DNA from: Phycisphaerales bacterium
GTDB lineage: Bacteria > Planctomycetota > Phycisphaerae > Phycisphaerales > SM1A02
Assembly: GCA_022446795.1 (NCBI GenBank)
Contig: JAKVBX010000006.1
Coordinates: 1-49,182, forward strand
Direction of reading: 5' to 3'
DNA: 49,182 nucleotides
The position numbers and the translations under genes are program-made. The notes under the pieces are model-generated. The model searched no databases and was not told the origin of the DNA. It saw nothing but the letters and a program-made list of their open reading frames with translations. Below are positions 29,548 through 37,622 of the stretch, piece after piece; positions within the stretch are counted from its first letter, which is position 1; the number at the start of each line of letters is the position of its first letter.

Positions 29548-30969
29548 TCAGGATTGGGGCTGTCGTGGGGCCAGTCGGCTCCAGGCGCCATAGCCGCCGG
29601 CAATGTTGACCGGCCGGTAACCATGCAGCCTGAGGTACGTCACGGCCATGGCCGAACGCAGCCCACCCTGGCAATGCACGAGCAGTGGTTCATCGCCCGG
29701 GGGAGGCAATTGGTCCAGGTGCGCGGCCAGCCGAGTCCAGGGGACGTGGCCGGCGCCGGGAACGGCGCCCCGGTCATGTTCATCTGCGCTGCGGACATCG
29801 AGGATCCGATCGGTCCCGGATTCGATGGCGGCCTGGAACTCGGCTGCATCGATCTCGTCGGCTGACTGCGTCTCCATGGCACTCGCCGCCTCGGAAAAGA
29901 CGGACGGGGTGATGAGCGCCACGATGCGATCCAGTCCGATGCGGAGCAGGATGCGGAAGTACGTCTCCGCGAAGTCCTCTTCGATCAGCAGTGCAATGGC
30001 CTGACCAGGGTCCAGGTAGGAACCCGTCGACGCCGGGAACCACGCGCCGGGTGCGGCCCAGATCGCATTGCGGGCATGCTTCGCCTTGAACTGGGTCCAC
30101 GGGCGGACGTCCACGATCGTGACCTGGTCCAGGTCCAGGGCGGCGCAGCCGGCGGCATCGAGGAACGCCGGTGACGGCGGGGGATCGAGGGCCGGTACCC
30201 CATCGCGGTTCTGCTGCTTCATGCGGGCGAAGTACAGCGGGGGATCGGGCTGGCCGGCGAGGATCTCCTCGACGAAGGCGTTCTCGTTACCGACATGCGC
30301 CAGCAGCGGGTTGGCGCGTCGTTCGTATCCCACGGTTGACTGGGGAACGGCGCCCAGCGCCTTGCCGCAGGCGCTTCCGGAACCATGAGCGGGCCACACC
30401 TGGAGGAAGTCAGGCATGTTCATGAATCGCTGCGCGGAATCATGCAGTTGGCGGGCACTCTGCTCGCGGGCGCCGGTGACGCCCAGTTCCGTCTCCAGGA
30501 GATCCGGTCGTCCCAGGCTGCCGACGAAGACGAAGTCACCGGTGATCAGGCCGAGTGATTCATCGGCGGTCGGGCAGTCGATGACTTCGTAGATCATGTG
30601 TTCCGGCGTGTGACCGGGCGTGTGAATCGCGCGGAAGCGGATACCACCAAGTTCGAAGGTGTCGCCATCCTTCAGGACCGTGTGCGGAAAGGGATCCAAC
30701 CATTGGTATTGCCAGTCCGGTCCACCTTCACCCGAGACGTACACGTGCGCACCCGTTCGGCGGGCCAGTTCACCACAGCCGGACAGGAAGTCGGCGTGGA
30801 TGTGAGTCTCGGCCGTGGCCGTGATACGCATTCCATGGGCGGACGCCATGTCGATGTATCGATCAACATCCCGGGCCGGATCGAAGACGATCGCCTGCCC
30901 GGTTCGTTGGCAGCCGATGAAGTAGGAGGCGTGGGCGAGGCCCTCGTCGTAAACCAGTCGAAACAGCAT
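29548..30969 (-). CDS. Persulfide dioxygenase-type MBL with two rhodanese domains
   Basis: 473 residues. The N-terminal metallo-beta-lactamase domain (1-235) has THIHAD (H56, H58, D60), HTPGHTPEH and GSLGRPDL, as in ETHE1-type enzymes that oxidise glutathione persulfide to sulfite. Two rhodanese-like domains follow. The first (about 280-360) keeps the DVRPW fold marker but has no active-site Cys. The second (about 375-470) has the active-site loop LLVHCQGGLRSAM with C433. This layout matches PDO-rhodanese fusions used in sulfide detoxification. Start 30969 has GGAG 8 nt upstream. tRNA-Phe is directly upstream on the same strand. Confidence 0.92.
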   Translation of the reverse strand: MLFRLVYDEGLAHASYFIGCQRTGQAIVFDPARDVDRYIDMASAHGMRITATAETHIHADFLSGCGELARRTGAHVYVSGEGGPDWQYQWLDPFPHTVLKDGDTFELGGIRFRAIHTPGHTPEHMIYEVIDCPTADESLGLITGDFVFVGSLGRPDLLETELGVTGAREQSARQLHDSAQRFMNMPDFLQVWPAHGSGSACGKALGAVPQSTVGYERRANPLLAHVGNENAFVEEILAGQPDPPLYFARMKQQNRDGVPALDPPPSPAFLDAAGCAALDLDQVTIVDVRPWTQFKAKHARNAIWAAPGAWFPASTGSYLDPGQAIALLIEEDFAETYFRILLRIGLDRIVALITPSVFSEAASAMETQSADEIDAAEFQAAIESGTDRILDVRSADEHDRGAVPGAGHVPWTRLAAHLDQLPPPGDEPLLVHCQGGLRSAMAVTYLRLHGYRPVNIAGGYGAWSRLAPRQPQS

Positions 30970-31020
30970 GATGGGTGCTCCGTCGCGCCGCCTCAGCGGG
31001 GGGCCCGAGGGGACGGGAAA

Positions 31021-31093
31021 TGGCGAGACCCGGACTTGAACCGGGGACACCGGCATTTTCAATGCCGTGCTCTACCAACTGAGCTACCTCGCC
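31021..31093 (-). tRNA. tRNA-Phe (GAA)
   Basis: Complete cloverleaf on the minus strand: acceptor GGCGAGG/TCTCGCC, D-arm AGCTCAGTTGGTAGAGC, anticodon stem CGGCA/TGCCG with loop TTGAAAA (anticodon GAA), T-loop TTCAAGT, discriminator A. The 3' CCA is not encoded. Confidence 0.97.
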
Positions 31094-31105
31094 GTCGGTC
31101 TGCAC

Positions 31106-31134
31106 AGCGTAAATGGCCCTTGGCCCAACGGCAA
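31106..31134 (-). promoter_or_regulatory. Promoter of tRNA-Phe
   Basis: TTGCCG (31129-31134), a 17-nt spacer and TACGCT (31106-31111), 12 nt before the tRNA 5' end. The -10 is identical to that of tRNA-His. Confidence 0.55.
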
Positions 31135-31184
31135 GGCAGTCAATGGCAAGGTGGCTGAAATCGGTTCCAGGGGAGGGGTCGGGT

Positions 31185-31976
31185 TCAGTGGCGGATGACG
31201 TCGATGGACCCCAGGAACTCGGGCCTGATGTCATCCAGGCATCGGAACTCGGCTCGCCATGCTCGAGTGGACTCCGGATCGACCTCCGCGGTGAGCATCT
31301 CGTCCGCCTCGCCGCCCCGGGCCACGACCTCTCCGTGTGGCGTGACGATGAGCGACCCGCCCACGTAGTCCAGGTGCGGATCCCGCCCGGTCCGATTGAC
31401 CGCGATGACCCAGGCCTGGTTCTCGATGGCCCGGGCGATGGCCAGGTCTCGCCAATGCGATGCCCGCTTGGCTGGCCAACTGGCGCAGACCGTGAAGAGT
31501 TCGGCGCCCGCGATGGTCGCGAGGCGCCACAACTCGGGGAATCGCAGGTCGTAGCACACCAGTGGGCACACGATGATTCCGCCGATGTCGACCAGGTGGA
31601 TCGCGCGGCCCGGTTCGTAGGACCTCTGCTCGTGGCCGGGGGAGAAGAGGAAGATCTTCTGGTACCGCGCCACGACCGAACCATCCGGACGCACGATCGC
31701 GGCGGTGTTTCGGCCTCGGTCTTCGCCGGCGTCACGCTCGACCCAGTTGTGCTGGACCCAGCACTCGTACCGCCGGGCGACTCCGCTGGCCCAGGCGAGG
31801 GACTGATCATCGACCAGGGCATCGATGTTGAGGCTGAACCCGACGTCGCCCAGTTCCGGCGTCACCAGGAGGCTGCCCGGTTCCGGAGGCGTGGCGGCGA
31901 TCAACGCATCCATCCGGGCCTGGCTGACCGGCTTGTCCTCCCAGGCGATGTCGTATTGCAGGGCATGCACACGCAT
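31185..31976 (-). CDS. Nitrilase-family amidase (omega-amidase/YafV type)
   Basis: 263 residues. The catalytic triad of the carbon-nitrogen hydrolase fold is present: E41 (TPELGDVGFS), K107 (YQKIFLF) and C141 (VCYDLRFPEL). These local motifs and the short length resemble Nit2/YafV enzymes, which deaminate alpha-ketoglutaramate-type amides, more than long nitrilases. The ATG has no Shine-Dalgarno; TAGAAT lies 6 nt upstream, a leaderless promoter facing that of the divergent membrane protein. Confidence 0.9.
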   Translation of the reverse strand: MRVHALQYDIAWEDKPVSQARMDALIAATPPEPGSLLVTPELGDVGFSLNIDALVDDQSLAWASGVARRYECWVQHNWVERDAGEDRGRNTAAIVRPDGSVVARYQKIFLFSPGHEQRSYEPGRAIHLVDIGGIIVCPLVCYDLRFPELWRLATIAGAELFTVCASWPAKRASHWRDLAIARAIENQAWVIAVNRTGRDPHLDYVGGSLIVTPHGEVVARGGEADEMLTAEVDPESTRAWRAEFRCLDDIRPEFLGSIDVIRH

Positions 31977-31982
31977 GGCGGC

Positions 31983-31988
31983 ATTCTA
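31983..31988 (-). promoter_or_regulatory. -10 box of a leaderless promoter (amidase gene)
   Basis: On the minus strand TAGAAT lies 6 nt before the ATG at 31976, with no Shine-Dalgarno. The opposite-facing TATGGT is 25 bp away. Confidence 0.55.
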
Positions 31989-32013
31989 CGGGCCCCCTGC
32001 AGGTGCCCGGTGG

Positions 32014-32019
32014 TATGGT
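32014..32019 (+). promoter_or_regulatory. -10 box of a leaderless promoter (zinc-ribbon membrane protein)
   Basis: TATGGT lies 7 nt before the ATG at 32027, with no Shine-Dalgarno. This supports the third of three possible in-frame starts. Confidence 0.55.
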
Positions 32020-32026
32020 GCCCGGC

Positions 32027-32917
32027 ATGACGCGAATCCGTCGCTGGTTGCTGCTGGCCCTGATCGGCGTGGCCTGGATCCTGCTGACGATCACGTTCGG
32101 CTACTGCGGCGTGATGCTCGTCATGGCGTCAATCGACTTCAACGGTCCTCCCGGGTCCGCTTGGGTGGCGACCTACATCGATCGGCTGGCCAGTCCCCTG
32201 GACGACTGGGAGACCTGGATGCTGCTGGGTGTGAATGCCGTGATCATCTCGGTGTCCCAGGTGCTGTTCCTCCTGCCGGTCTTTCGTTTCAAGCCGGAAC
32301 TGGGAGGTCGCAAGTCGCTTCGCTTGAGCATGGTCGTTGCCGGCTTGGGGGCTGCGATCCTGTCCACTGGCTTGTTGATGGGCCTCATGAGCCTCGGGCA
32401 GTTGATCACCGGAACAGTCAAGTCCTTCCCCCAGACGCTGTACCTGGACGCCCAGACCGCGATCATGGGTCAGGTACTCGTCAGTGAAAAGGAGGCGTTG
32501 CCGACCCTGATCGCCGCTGGAGTCCTGGTGGCCAGTTGGGTGCTCTGGTCAATCGTCCTGGTCCTGTTCGTCAAGCGAAAGACGGTGCCCGAGGCCATCC
32601 GTCGCATCACCGGACTGCTCTTCGCCGGGACGGTGCTGGAGATCCTGCTGGTCATTCCCCTGGACGCGATGGTCCGGCGTCGAGCAGAATGCGAGTGTGC
32701 GACCGGGTCCTTCCAGATGCTGCTGGGGGCGGTGGCCGCCGCCACCTGGCTCCTGGGGCCGGGGCTGTTTGCCCTGGTGGTCCTGCGGCGACCGGCCTAC
32801 TGGGGTCGGTACTGCCCGGGCTGTGGGCACGCCAAGGGGCCTCGTGGCAAGGACGCACCGACCACCTGCCCCGAGTGCGGGCGGGCCTGGATCGAGGGTG
32901 ATGGGCCTGCTGGCTGA
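32027..32917 (+). CDS. Six-helix membrane protein with C-terminal zinc ribbon
   Basis: 296 residues. Six hydrophobic segments are predicted at about 6-30, 63-86, 98-126, 163-185, 194-215 and 226-252. The C-terminal 40 residues form a rubredoxin-like zinc ribbon: CPGCGH, then a basic loop, then CPECGRAW. No named family is recognised. The ribbon is short and would lie in the cytoplasm if the basic loops follow the positive-inside rule. Start 32027 is favoured by the TATGGT box 7 nt upstream. tRNA-His follows. Confidence 0.75.
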   Translation: MTRIRRWLLLALIGVAWILLTITFGYCGVMLVMASIDFNGPPGSAWVATYIDRLASPLDDWETWMLLGVNAVIISVSQVLFLLPVFRFKPELGGRKSLRLSMVVAGLGAAILSTGLLMGLMSLGQLITGTVKSFPQTLYLDAQTAIMGQVLVSEKEALPTLIAAGVLVASWVLWSIVLVLFVKRKTVPEAIRRITGLLFAGTVLEILLVIPLDAMVRRRAECECATGSFQMLLGAVAAATWLLGPGLFALVVLRRPAYWGRYCPGCGHAKGPRGKDAPTTCPECGRAWIEGDGPAG

Positions 32918-32934
32918 GTTGCGGGGCCGGGACG

Positions 32935-32964
32935 TTGACCGTCCTGACAGCCTGCGGGTACGCT
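32935..32964 (+). promoter_or_regulatory. Promoter of tRNA-His
   Basis: TTGACC (32935-32940), an 18-nt spacer and TACGCT (32959-32964), 12 nt before the tRNA. Confidence 0.7.
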
Positions 32965-32976
32965 TTTGCATTCTCT

Positions 32977-33050
32977 GGCGATCGTAGCTCAGTTGGTAGA
33001 GCACCTGGTTGTGGTCCAGGACGTCGCGGGTTCAAGTCCCGTCGGTCGCC
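32977..33050 (+). tRNA. tRNA-His (GTG)
   Basis: Complete cloverleaf with the extra G(-1) paired to C73, a hallmark of tRNA-His. Acceptor GCGATCG/CGGTCGC, D-arm AGCTCAGTTGGTAGAGC, anticodon stem CCTGG/CCAGG with loop TTGTGGT (anticodon GTG), T-loop TTCAAGT. CCA is not encoded. Confidence 0.97.
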
Positions 33051-33060
33051 CTTTCGCCGC

Positions 33061-33085
33061 TGGCCTCCCGCCCCCCGGGAGGCCA
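33061..33085 (+). terminator. Hairpin after tRNA-His
   Basis: A 10-bp perfect stem TGGCCTCCCG/CGGGAGGCCA with a C5 loop, 10 nt after the tRNA, without a T-run. The same TGGCCTCCC/GGGAGGCCA arms recur after pckA. Confidence 0.5.
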
Positions 33086-33168
33086 CGGATCGTGGTTCCA
33101 AAAGCCGTATCAAGTTGTCCGTGCCGGGATTCCGATCATTGGCTGTAGGCGATCGGCCCGTCCGCCAG

Positions 33169-33174
33169 TACACT
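33169..33174 (+). promoter_or_regulatory. -10 box of pckA
   Basis: TACACT lies about 30 nt before the ATG at 33204; no clear -35 is seen. The short leader includes GGAGG. Confidence 0.4.
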
Positions 33175-33203
33175 GCTCCGTTTTGATCCGGAGGGCGGGC
33201 TTC

Positions 33204-34802
33204 ATGGAGGAACCGGACATGGCAACCGCTGCGGGTACCCACGGGGTGGACTTCGATACGAACGTGCAACGCAACTGCTCGTTCGCCCATCTTGTCGAGG
33301 AAGCGATTCGACGTGGTGAGGGCGAGTTGGCTGCCAACGGCGCCCTGTGCTGCATGACCGGGGACCGGACCGGACGGAGCCCCAAGGACAAGTTCCTTGA
33401 GGACACCCCCGGGATCCACGACTCGATCGACTGGGGCAAGGTCAATCGACCGATCTCACCAGAGCACTTCGCGGCACTGGAAGAGCGGGCCCGGGCTCAC
33501 CTGGACTCCCGCGAAACCCTGTACCGGTTCGATGGCTTCTGTGGTGCTGACCAGCGGCATCGCCTGAAGGTCACGGTCGTCACCGAGAAGGCCTGGCACT
33601 GTCTCTTCGCTCGCACGTTGTTCATCGAGTCCGATGCTGACGAGCAGGCGAGTTGGGATCCGGACTGGGTCGTGCTCAATGCCTGTGACCTCATCCTCGA
33701 TGATCCCTCCGCCTACGGGCTGGACAGTCACATCGGCGTCATCCAGTCGCTGGAACAGAAGAAGGTCATCATCGTCGGCACGCAGTACGCCGGTGAGATG
33801 AAGAAGTCCATCTTCTACGCGATGAACTATGACATGCCTGACTCGGACGTGTTCCCGATGCACTGCTCGGCGAACGTGGCCGCTGACGATTCTTCCAATG
33901 TCGCCCTGTTCTTCGGGCTCTCCGGAACGGGGAAGACCACGCTTTCCGCTGATCCTGATCGTCCGCTCATCGGCGACGATGAACACGGCTGGTCCGAGCA
34001 TGGCGTCTTCAATTTCGAGGGCGGCTGCTACGCCAAGTGCATCCGCCTCTCCCGCGAGGGGGAGCCCCAGATCTGGGATGCCATCCGATTCGGATCCGTC
34101 CTGGAGAACGTGGTCCTCGACGAGGCCACCCGAGTGCCGGATTATGACTCGGACAAGCACACCGAGAACACGCGGGTGACCTACCCGGTGGACTACATCC
34201 CCGGGGCCGTGATTCCCTCGGTGGGGGCCCATCCTCGGAACGTGATCTTCCTCGCCGCCGACGCCTTCGGCGTCCTGCCTCCGGTGGCTCGCCTGAGCCG
34301 CGAGCAGGCGATGTACTACTTCATCAACGGATACACCTCCAAACTGGCCGGGACCGAGGCGGGCGTCACCGAACCCACCCCGAATTTCAGCCCCTGCTTT
34401 GGCGGTCCCTTCCTGCCCCGGCCCCCGATGGTCTACGCCCAGTGGCTGGCCCGTCGGATCGAAGAGCATGACTCCCATGTCTGGCTGCTCAATACCGGCT
34501 GGACCGGTGGTCCCTATGGCCAGGGCAATCGTTTCGAACTGAAGTACACCCGGGCCTTCGTCACCGCGATCCTCGATGGGTCACTGTCCAAGGCGGAATT
34601 CCAGACCGAGCCTGCCTTCGGACTGTCCATCCCCACGGCCGTGGCGGGGGTTCCCGACAAGGTCCTGCAGCCTCGCCAGACCTGGTCGGATCCGGCGGCC
34701 TATGACGCCAAGGCCAGCGAACTGGCAGGCCTCTTCCGTCAGAACGACGCCACTTTCGAGATCAGCGATGCGGTTCGCAGCGCGGGGCCCACGGGCGGCT
34801 GA
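33204..34802 (+). CDS. pckA: Phosphoenolpyruvate carboxykinase (ATP)
   Basis: 532 residues, normal for the ATP-dependent enzyme. It converts oxaloacetate and ATP to PEP, CO2 and ADP, the first step of gluconeogenesis. The P-loop GLSGTGKTT is at 238-246, followed by DPDRPLIGDDEHGW, which carries the metal-binding Asp. DRTGRSPKDKF near the N-terminus is the substrate-binding RxxRSP segment, and ENTRVTYPV contains the conserved Arg. Two ATGs 15 nt apart each have GGAGG upstream; 33204 is used here and 33219 is equally possible. A frame open further upstream overlaps tRNA-His and is not coding. Confidence 0.96.
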   Translation: MEEPDMATAAGTHGVDFDTNVQRNCSFAHLVEEAIRRGEGELAANGALCCMTGDRTGRSPKDKFLEDTPGIHDSIDWGKVNRPISPEHFAALEERARAHLDSRETLYRFDGFCGADQRHRLKVTVVTEKAWHCLFARTLFIESDADEQASWDPDWVVLNACDLILDDPSAYGLDSHIGVIQSLEQKKVIIVGTQYAGEMKKSIFYAMNYDMPDSDVFPMHCSANVAADDSSNVALFFGLSGTGKTTLSADPDRPLIGDDEHGWSEHGVFNFEGGCYAKCIRLSREGEPQIWDAIRFGSVLENVVLDEATRVPDYDSDKHTENTRVTYPVDYIPGAVIPSVGAHPRNVIFLAADAFGVLPPVARLSREQAMYYFINGYTSKLAGTEAGVTEPTPNFSPCFGGPFLPRPPMVYAQWLARRIEEHDSHVWLLNTGWTGGPYGQGNRFELKYTRAFVTAILDGSLSKAEFQTEPAFGLSIPTAVAGVPDKVLQPRQTWSDPAAYDAKASELAGLFRQNDATFEISDAVRSAGPTGG

Positions 34803-34833
34803 TCCCAGCCCATTCCAGCGGTTCTTGAATTCC

Positions 34834-34856
34834 GGGAGGCCAGGGCATGGCCTCCC
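34834..34856 (+). terminator. Hairpin after pckA
   Basis: A 9-bp stem GGGAGGCCA/TGGCCTCCC with a GGGCA loop, 31 nt after the stop codon. No T-run follows; the 3' arm can instead pair with the next GGGAGGCC. Confidence 0.5.
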
Positions 34857-34968
34857 CGGGAGGCCGCTGCGCCTGGCGGGCAAGCTGTTGCCGATGACCG
34901 TCTTACGAGCCCCGGATTTGGCCAAAGCCCGGTAACAAAGGCATCGGAAGGGGTCCGGAACCTCACTC

Positions 34969-35000
34969 TTGTCACATTTCTCGCAAATGCGCGAAATATT
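34969..35000 (+). promoter_or_regulatory. Candidate promoter with palindromic operator (HTH-receiver gene)
   Basis: TTGTCA (34969-34974) and GAAATA (34993-34998) are 18 nt apart. The spacer and -10 are covered by the imperfect palindrome ATTTCTCGC-AAAT-GCGCGAAAT (34976-34997, one mismatched pair). A DNA-binding protein sitting here would block transcription. Confidence 0.4.
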
Positions 35001-35119
35001 CCGGTGCCCAACTGGACTGTCCCCTTGAACGATCCGATTTCAACCGGGTCCGAGGGAGCAGCCTCGGATGACCCGTATCGGTTCCTGAATCCAACTCAGG
35101 CAGTGAGGTATTTCCAGCA

Positions 35120-35701
35120 ATGAAGTTTCTTGACAAGGACGTTCTGACAACGGGTGAGGTGGCGAAGATCTGTAACGTCGCCGCCCGTACGGTCAGCAAG
35201 TGGTTTGATTCCGGCCAGATCCAGGGCTACCGGATTCCCGGTTCCAAGGACCGACGGATTCCCGTGGCGAGCCTCATGAAGTTCATGAAGGACCATGGCA
35301 TCCCCTTCGACGGGTTGATGACCGGCTCGACGCGTGTCCTGATCGTTGACAGTGATTCCGAGGTCTGTTCGACCCTGCAGCGGATCCTCTCCGAGGAGAC
35401 GAACTACGAGGTCCGGACGGCCAACTCGACGTTCTGCGCCGGCATGGAGTGCGAGCGATTTCGTCCGCACGTCATGCTCATCGATGTGCACATGGAGGAC
35501 TTCGATCCTCGCAGCCTGTGCAACTGGCTCCGGAGCAACGAGGAACTGACGGGGACCCGCGCGGTCGCCATGAGCAGCACCTTGACCGACGGCCAGAGTG
35601 CGGCGCTGATGCAGCAGGGCTATGACTCCACGCTGCACAAGCCCTTCACGGTCCGGCAGTTGATCGACTGCATCGAGACCACGCACGCCGTGGCCTGCTG
35701 A
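35120..35701 (+). CDS. HTH DNA-binding protein fused to a receiver domain
   Basis: 193 residues. Residues 8-58 form a MerR/excisionase-type helix-turn-helix (LTTGEVAKICNVAARTVSKWFDSG, then the wing RIPGSKDRRIPV). Residues 71-190 are a CheY-like receiver: acidic pair D77/D79, phosphoacceptor D122 (MLIDVHM), the Ser/Thr switch near 152 and K174 (HKPF). The order is the reverse of usual response regulators, which carry the receiver first. GAGGT precedes the ATG. No histidine kinase is adjacent, so it is an orphan. A strong terminator follows. Confidence 0.9.
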   Translation: MKFLDKDVLTTGEVAKICNVAARTVSKWFDSGQIQGYRIPGSKDRRIPVASLMKFMKDHGIPFDGLMTGSTRVLIVDSDSEVCSTLQRILSEETNYEVRTANSTFCAGMECERFRPHVMLIDVHMEDFDPRSLCNWLRSNEELTGTRAVAMSSTLTDGQSAALMQQGYDSTLHKPFTVRQLIDCIETTHAVAC

Positions 35702-35747
35702 CCAACCAAGCTCTCTCCTCCTGTTTGTCTGACAGGGATCCATGACG

Positions 35748-35774
35748 CCGCCGCGGAAAACCGCGGCGGTTGTC
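35748..35774 (+). terminator. Terminator after the HTH-receiver gene
   Basis: CCGCCGCGG-AAAA-CCGCGGCGG (35748-35769), a perfect 9-bp stem, followed by TTGTC. The T-run is weak. Confidence 0.65.
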
Positions 35775-35859
35775 ACATCGGTTCCGGTCGGGTCCGGGCC
35801 GGGACTCCCGTGGTGATGCCCGGAACCGGGTCCTGCAGCCCCTGCGGCAGCGGCCCTGC

Positions 35860-35865
35860 TATCGT
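35860..35865 (+). promoter_or_regulatory. -10 box of a leaderless promoter (nadE)
   Basis: TATCGT lies 9 nt before the ATG at 35875; there is no Shine-Dalgarno. Confidence 0.5.
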
Positions 35866-35874
35866 TTCCCACAG

Positions 35875-37584
35875 ATGAAGATTGCGCTTCCAGCACTGGA
35901 CGCCCGGGTCGGCGACATCGAGGCCAATGCGAGCGGTATCGCATCGGCCCTGGCGTCACGGCCGGCCTGTGATGTCCTCGTGACCCCGGAACTGGCCATG
36001 TGCGGGTATCCGCCGCGAGACCTCTTGTTGAGGGATGGCGTCATCCCGCAATGCGAGGAAGCGGTTCGGACCCTGGCCACCAACATGCCCGCGGGCGTAC
36101 TGGTCCTGCTGGGGACGCCCTGGAGTACGGCGGAATCATCCAGCCGATGCGCCAACGCCCTGGTGGCCTGCCGTGATGGGGAGGTCGTCGCGTGTGCCGC
36201 GAAGCGTCTGCTGCCGGGTTATGACGTCTTCGATGATGACCGCTACTTCCGGCCCGGGGACGCTCCGGCATGGGTGGATCATGCCGGGCATCGGATCGGC
36301 CTGCTGGTCTGCGAGGACCTCTGGCAGGCTGGTGATGTTCGTGAGCGAACCGACTACCAGGCTGATCCAGTGGCCGAACTGGTCGAGGCCGGATGCGATG
36401 TGCTGGTGGCGGCCAGTGCCAGTCCGTTCGTGGTGGGCAAGCATGACCGGCAACGGGAGACGGTTGTTCGCCTGGCGCGTACGCACGGCGTGACCATCGT
36501 GACCGTGAACCGAGCGGGCGCCGAGGACGACCTGGTCTTCGATGGCACCGCGATGGTGGTCGATCCTGACGGCACGCTTCGATTTCATCGAGCCCCCTTC
36601 GCGGCCGACGATGGGGGGGTCGTGGACCTGGCGGCACCCATTGGTCATATCGCGGTTGATGAGCAGGACCCGCGTGAGCAGCGATTCCGGGCGCTGGTGA
36701 GCGGCGTTCGCGGGTACGTCAACAAGACCGGCAACACGGAGGTTCTCGTGGGACTCAGTGGTGGCATCGACTCCGCCGTGACGGCGGCCATCGCTGCTGC
36801 TGCGGTCGGTGGGGCGCATGTCACGGGCGTGCTGATGCCCTCGCGTCATTCCTCCGATCACTCGGTGGCGGATGCCCGCGAACTGGCCCGTTGCCTGGAG
36901 ATGGGAGGGTGTCTCGAGGTCTCCATCGAGTCCATTCATGATGCGGTTCTCAGCACGCTTGCTCGTGCCGAGTCGGACGGTGGCCCACCGGTGGCCGAGG
37001 GTTCCCTGGCGGATCAGAATGTCCAGGCCCGGGCCCGCGGGATCCTGCTGATGGCGATCTCCAACGCCCGTGGTGGGCTGGTGCTGTCGACCGGGAACAA
37101 GTCCGAGATGGCGGCGGGCTACGCGACGCTCTATGGCGACATGTGTGGTGCGCTCGCGGTCCTCGGTGATGTTCTCAAGATGGATGTCTACGGGCTCGCC
37201 GAGTGGATGAATGCCAACCACGAGATCGCGGGATTCCGCGAACCGCCCATCCCCGTGTCCTCCATCACCAAGCCGCCGTCGGCGGAATTGCGACCGGATC
37301 AACTCGACCAGGATTCGCTGCCGCCCTATGACGTCCTGGACGAGATCGTCCGCCGATGGATCGAGGAAGAAGAGTCCGCCGGACGGATCGTCGACGAGAC
37401 GGGGTTCGACCCGGAGCTGGTGGGCGGCATCCTGCGGATGATTGATGCGGCCCAGTTCAAGCGGGACCAGGCGGCCATCATCCCCAAGGTGTCCCGGCGG
37501 GCCTTCGGACGGGGTCGTCCATGGCCGGTGATCGGCCGACCGGGGGCCGCCCCGGTGTGGATACCCGCCACGAGTTCCAGCTGA
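35875..37584 (+). CDS. nadE: Glutamine-dependent NAD+ synthetase
   Basis: 569 residues. The N-terminal nitrilase-fold glutaminase has E39 (VTPELAMCGYP), K110 (AKRLLPGYDVF) and C146 (LLVCEDLW). The C-terminal synthetase has the ATP pyrophosphatase loop SGGIDSA from 295 and STGNKSEMAAGYATLYGDM. It makes NAD+ from deamido-NAD+, ATP and glutamine. Start 35875 is the natural beginning of the glutaminase fold (MKIALPALD) and has a TANNNT box 9 nt upstream. The last 30 residues after the conserved RRAFGRGRPWP are short and variable. mutL follows 38 nt later with its own promoter. Confidence 0.97.
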   Translation: MKIALPALDARVGDIEANASGIASALASRPACDVLVTPELAMCGYPPRDLLLRDGVIPQCEEAVRTLATNMPAGVLVLLGTPWSTAESSSRCANALVACRDGEVVACAAKRLLPGYDVFDDDRYFRPGDAPAWVDHAGHRIGLLVCEDLWQAGDVRERTDYQADPVAELVEAGCDVLVAASASPFVVGKHDRQRETVVRLARTHGVTIVTVNRAGAEDDLVFDGTAMVVDPDGTLRFHRAPFAADDGGVVDLAAPIGHIAVDEQDPREQRFRALVSGVRGYVNKTGNTEVLVGLSGGIDSAVTAAIAAAAVGGAHVTGVLMPSRHSSDHSVADARELARCLEMGGCLEVSIESIHDAVLSTLARAESDGGPPVAEGSLADQNVQARARGILLMAISNARGGLVLSTGNKSEMAAGYATLYGDMCGALAVLGDVLKMDVYGLAEWMNANHEIAGFREPPIPVSSITKPPSAELRPDQLDQDSLPPYDVLDEIVRRWIEEEESAGRIVDETGFDPELVGGILRMIDAAQFKRDQAAIIPKVSRRAFGRGRPWPVIGRPGAAPVWIPATSSS

Positions 37585-37609
37585 TCTCGTGAGGTCGAGC
37601 TTCGGGCTC

Positions 37610-37615
37610 TATACT
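37610..37615 (+). promoter_or_regulatory. -10 box of a leaderless promoter (mutL)
   Basis: TATACT lies 7 nt before the ATG at 37623; there is no Shine-Dalgarno. Confidence 0.6.
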
Positions 37616-37622
37616 TCGCGCC

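Larger units (their letters stand above)
34803..35119 (+). other. Intergenic region between pckA and the HTH-receiver gene
   Basis: A gene-free stretch of 317 nt. It holds a hairpin after pckA (34834-34856), an overlapping second palindrome (34849-34866) and a candidate promoter with an AT-rich imperfect palindrome (34969-35000). No small ORF with a good start signal was seen. Confidence 0.6.

Noticed and set aside
33009-33203. N-terminal extension of PckA into tRNA-His
   Set aside because: The extension overlaps the tRNA; two downstream ATGs with GGAGG match the family start.
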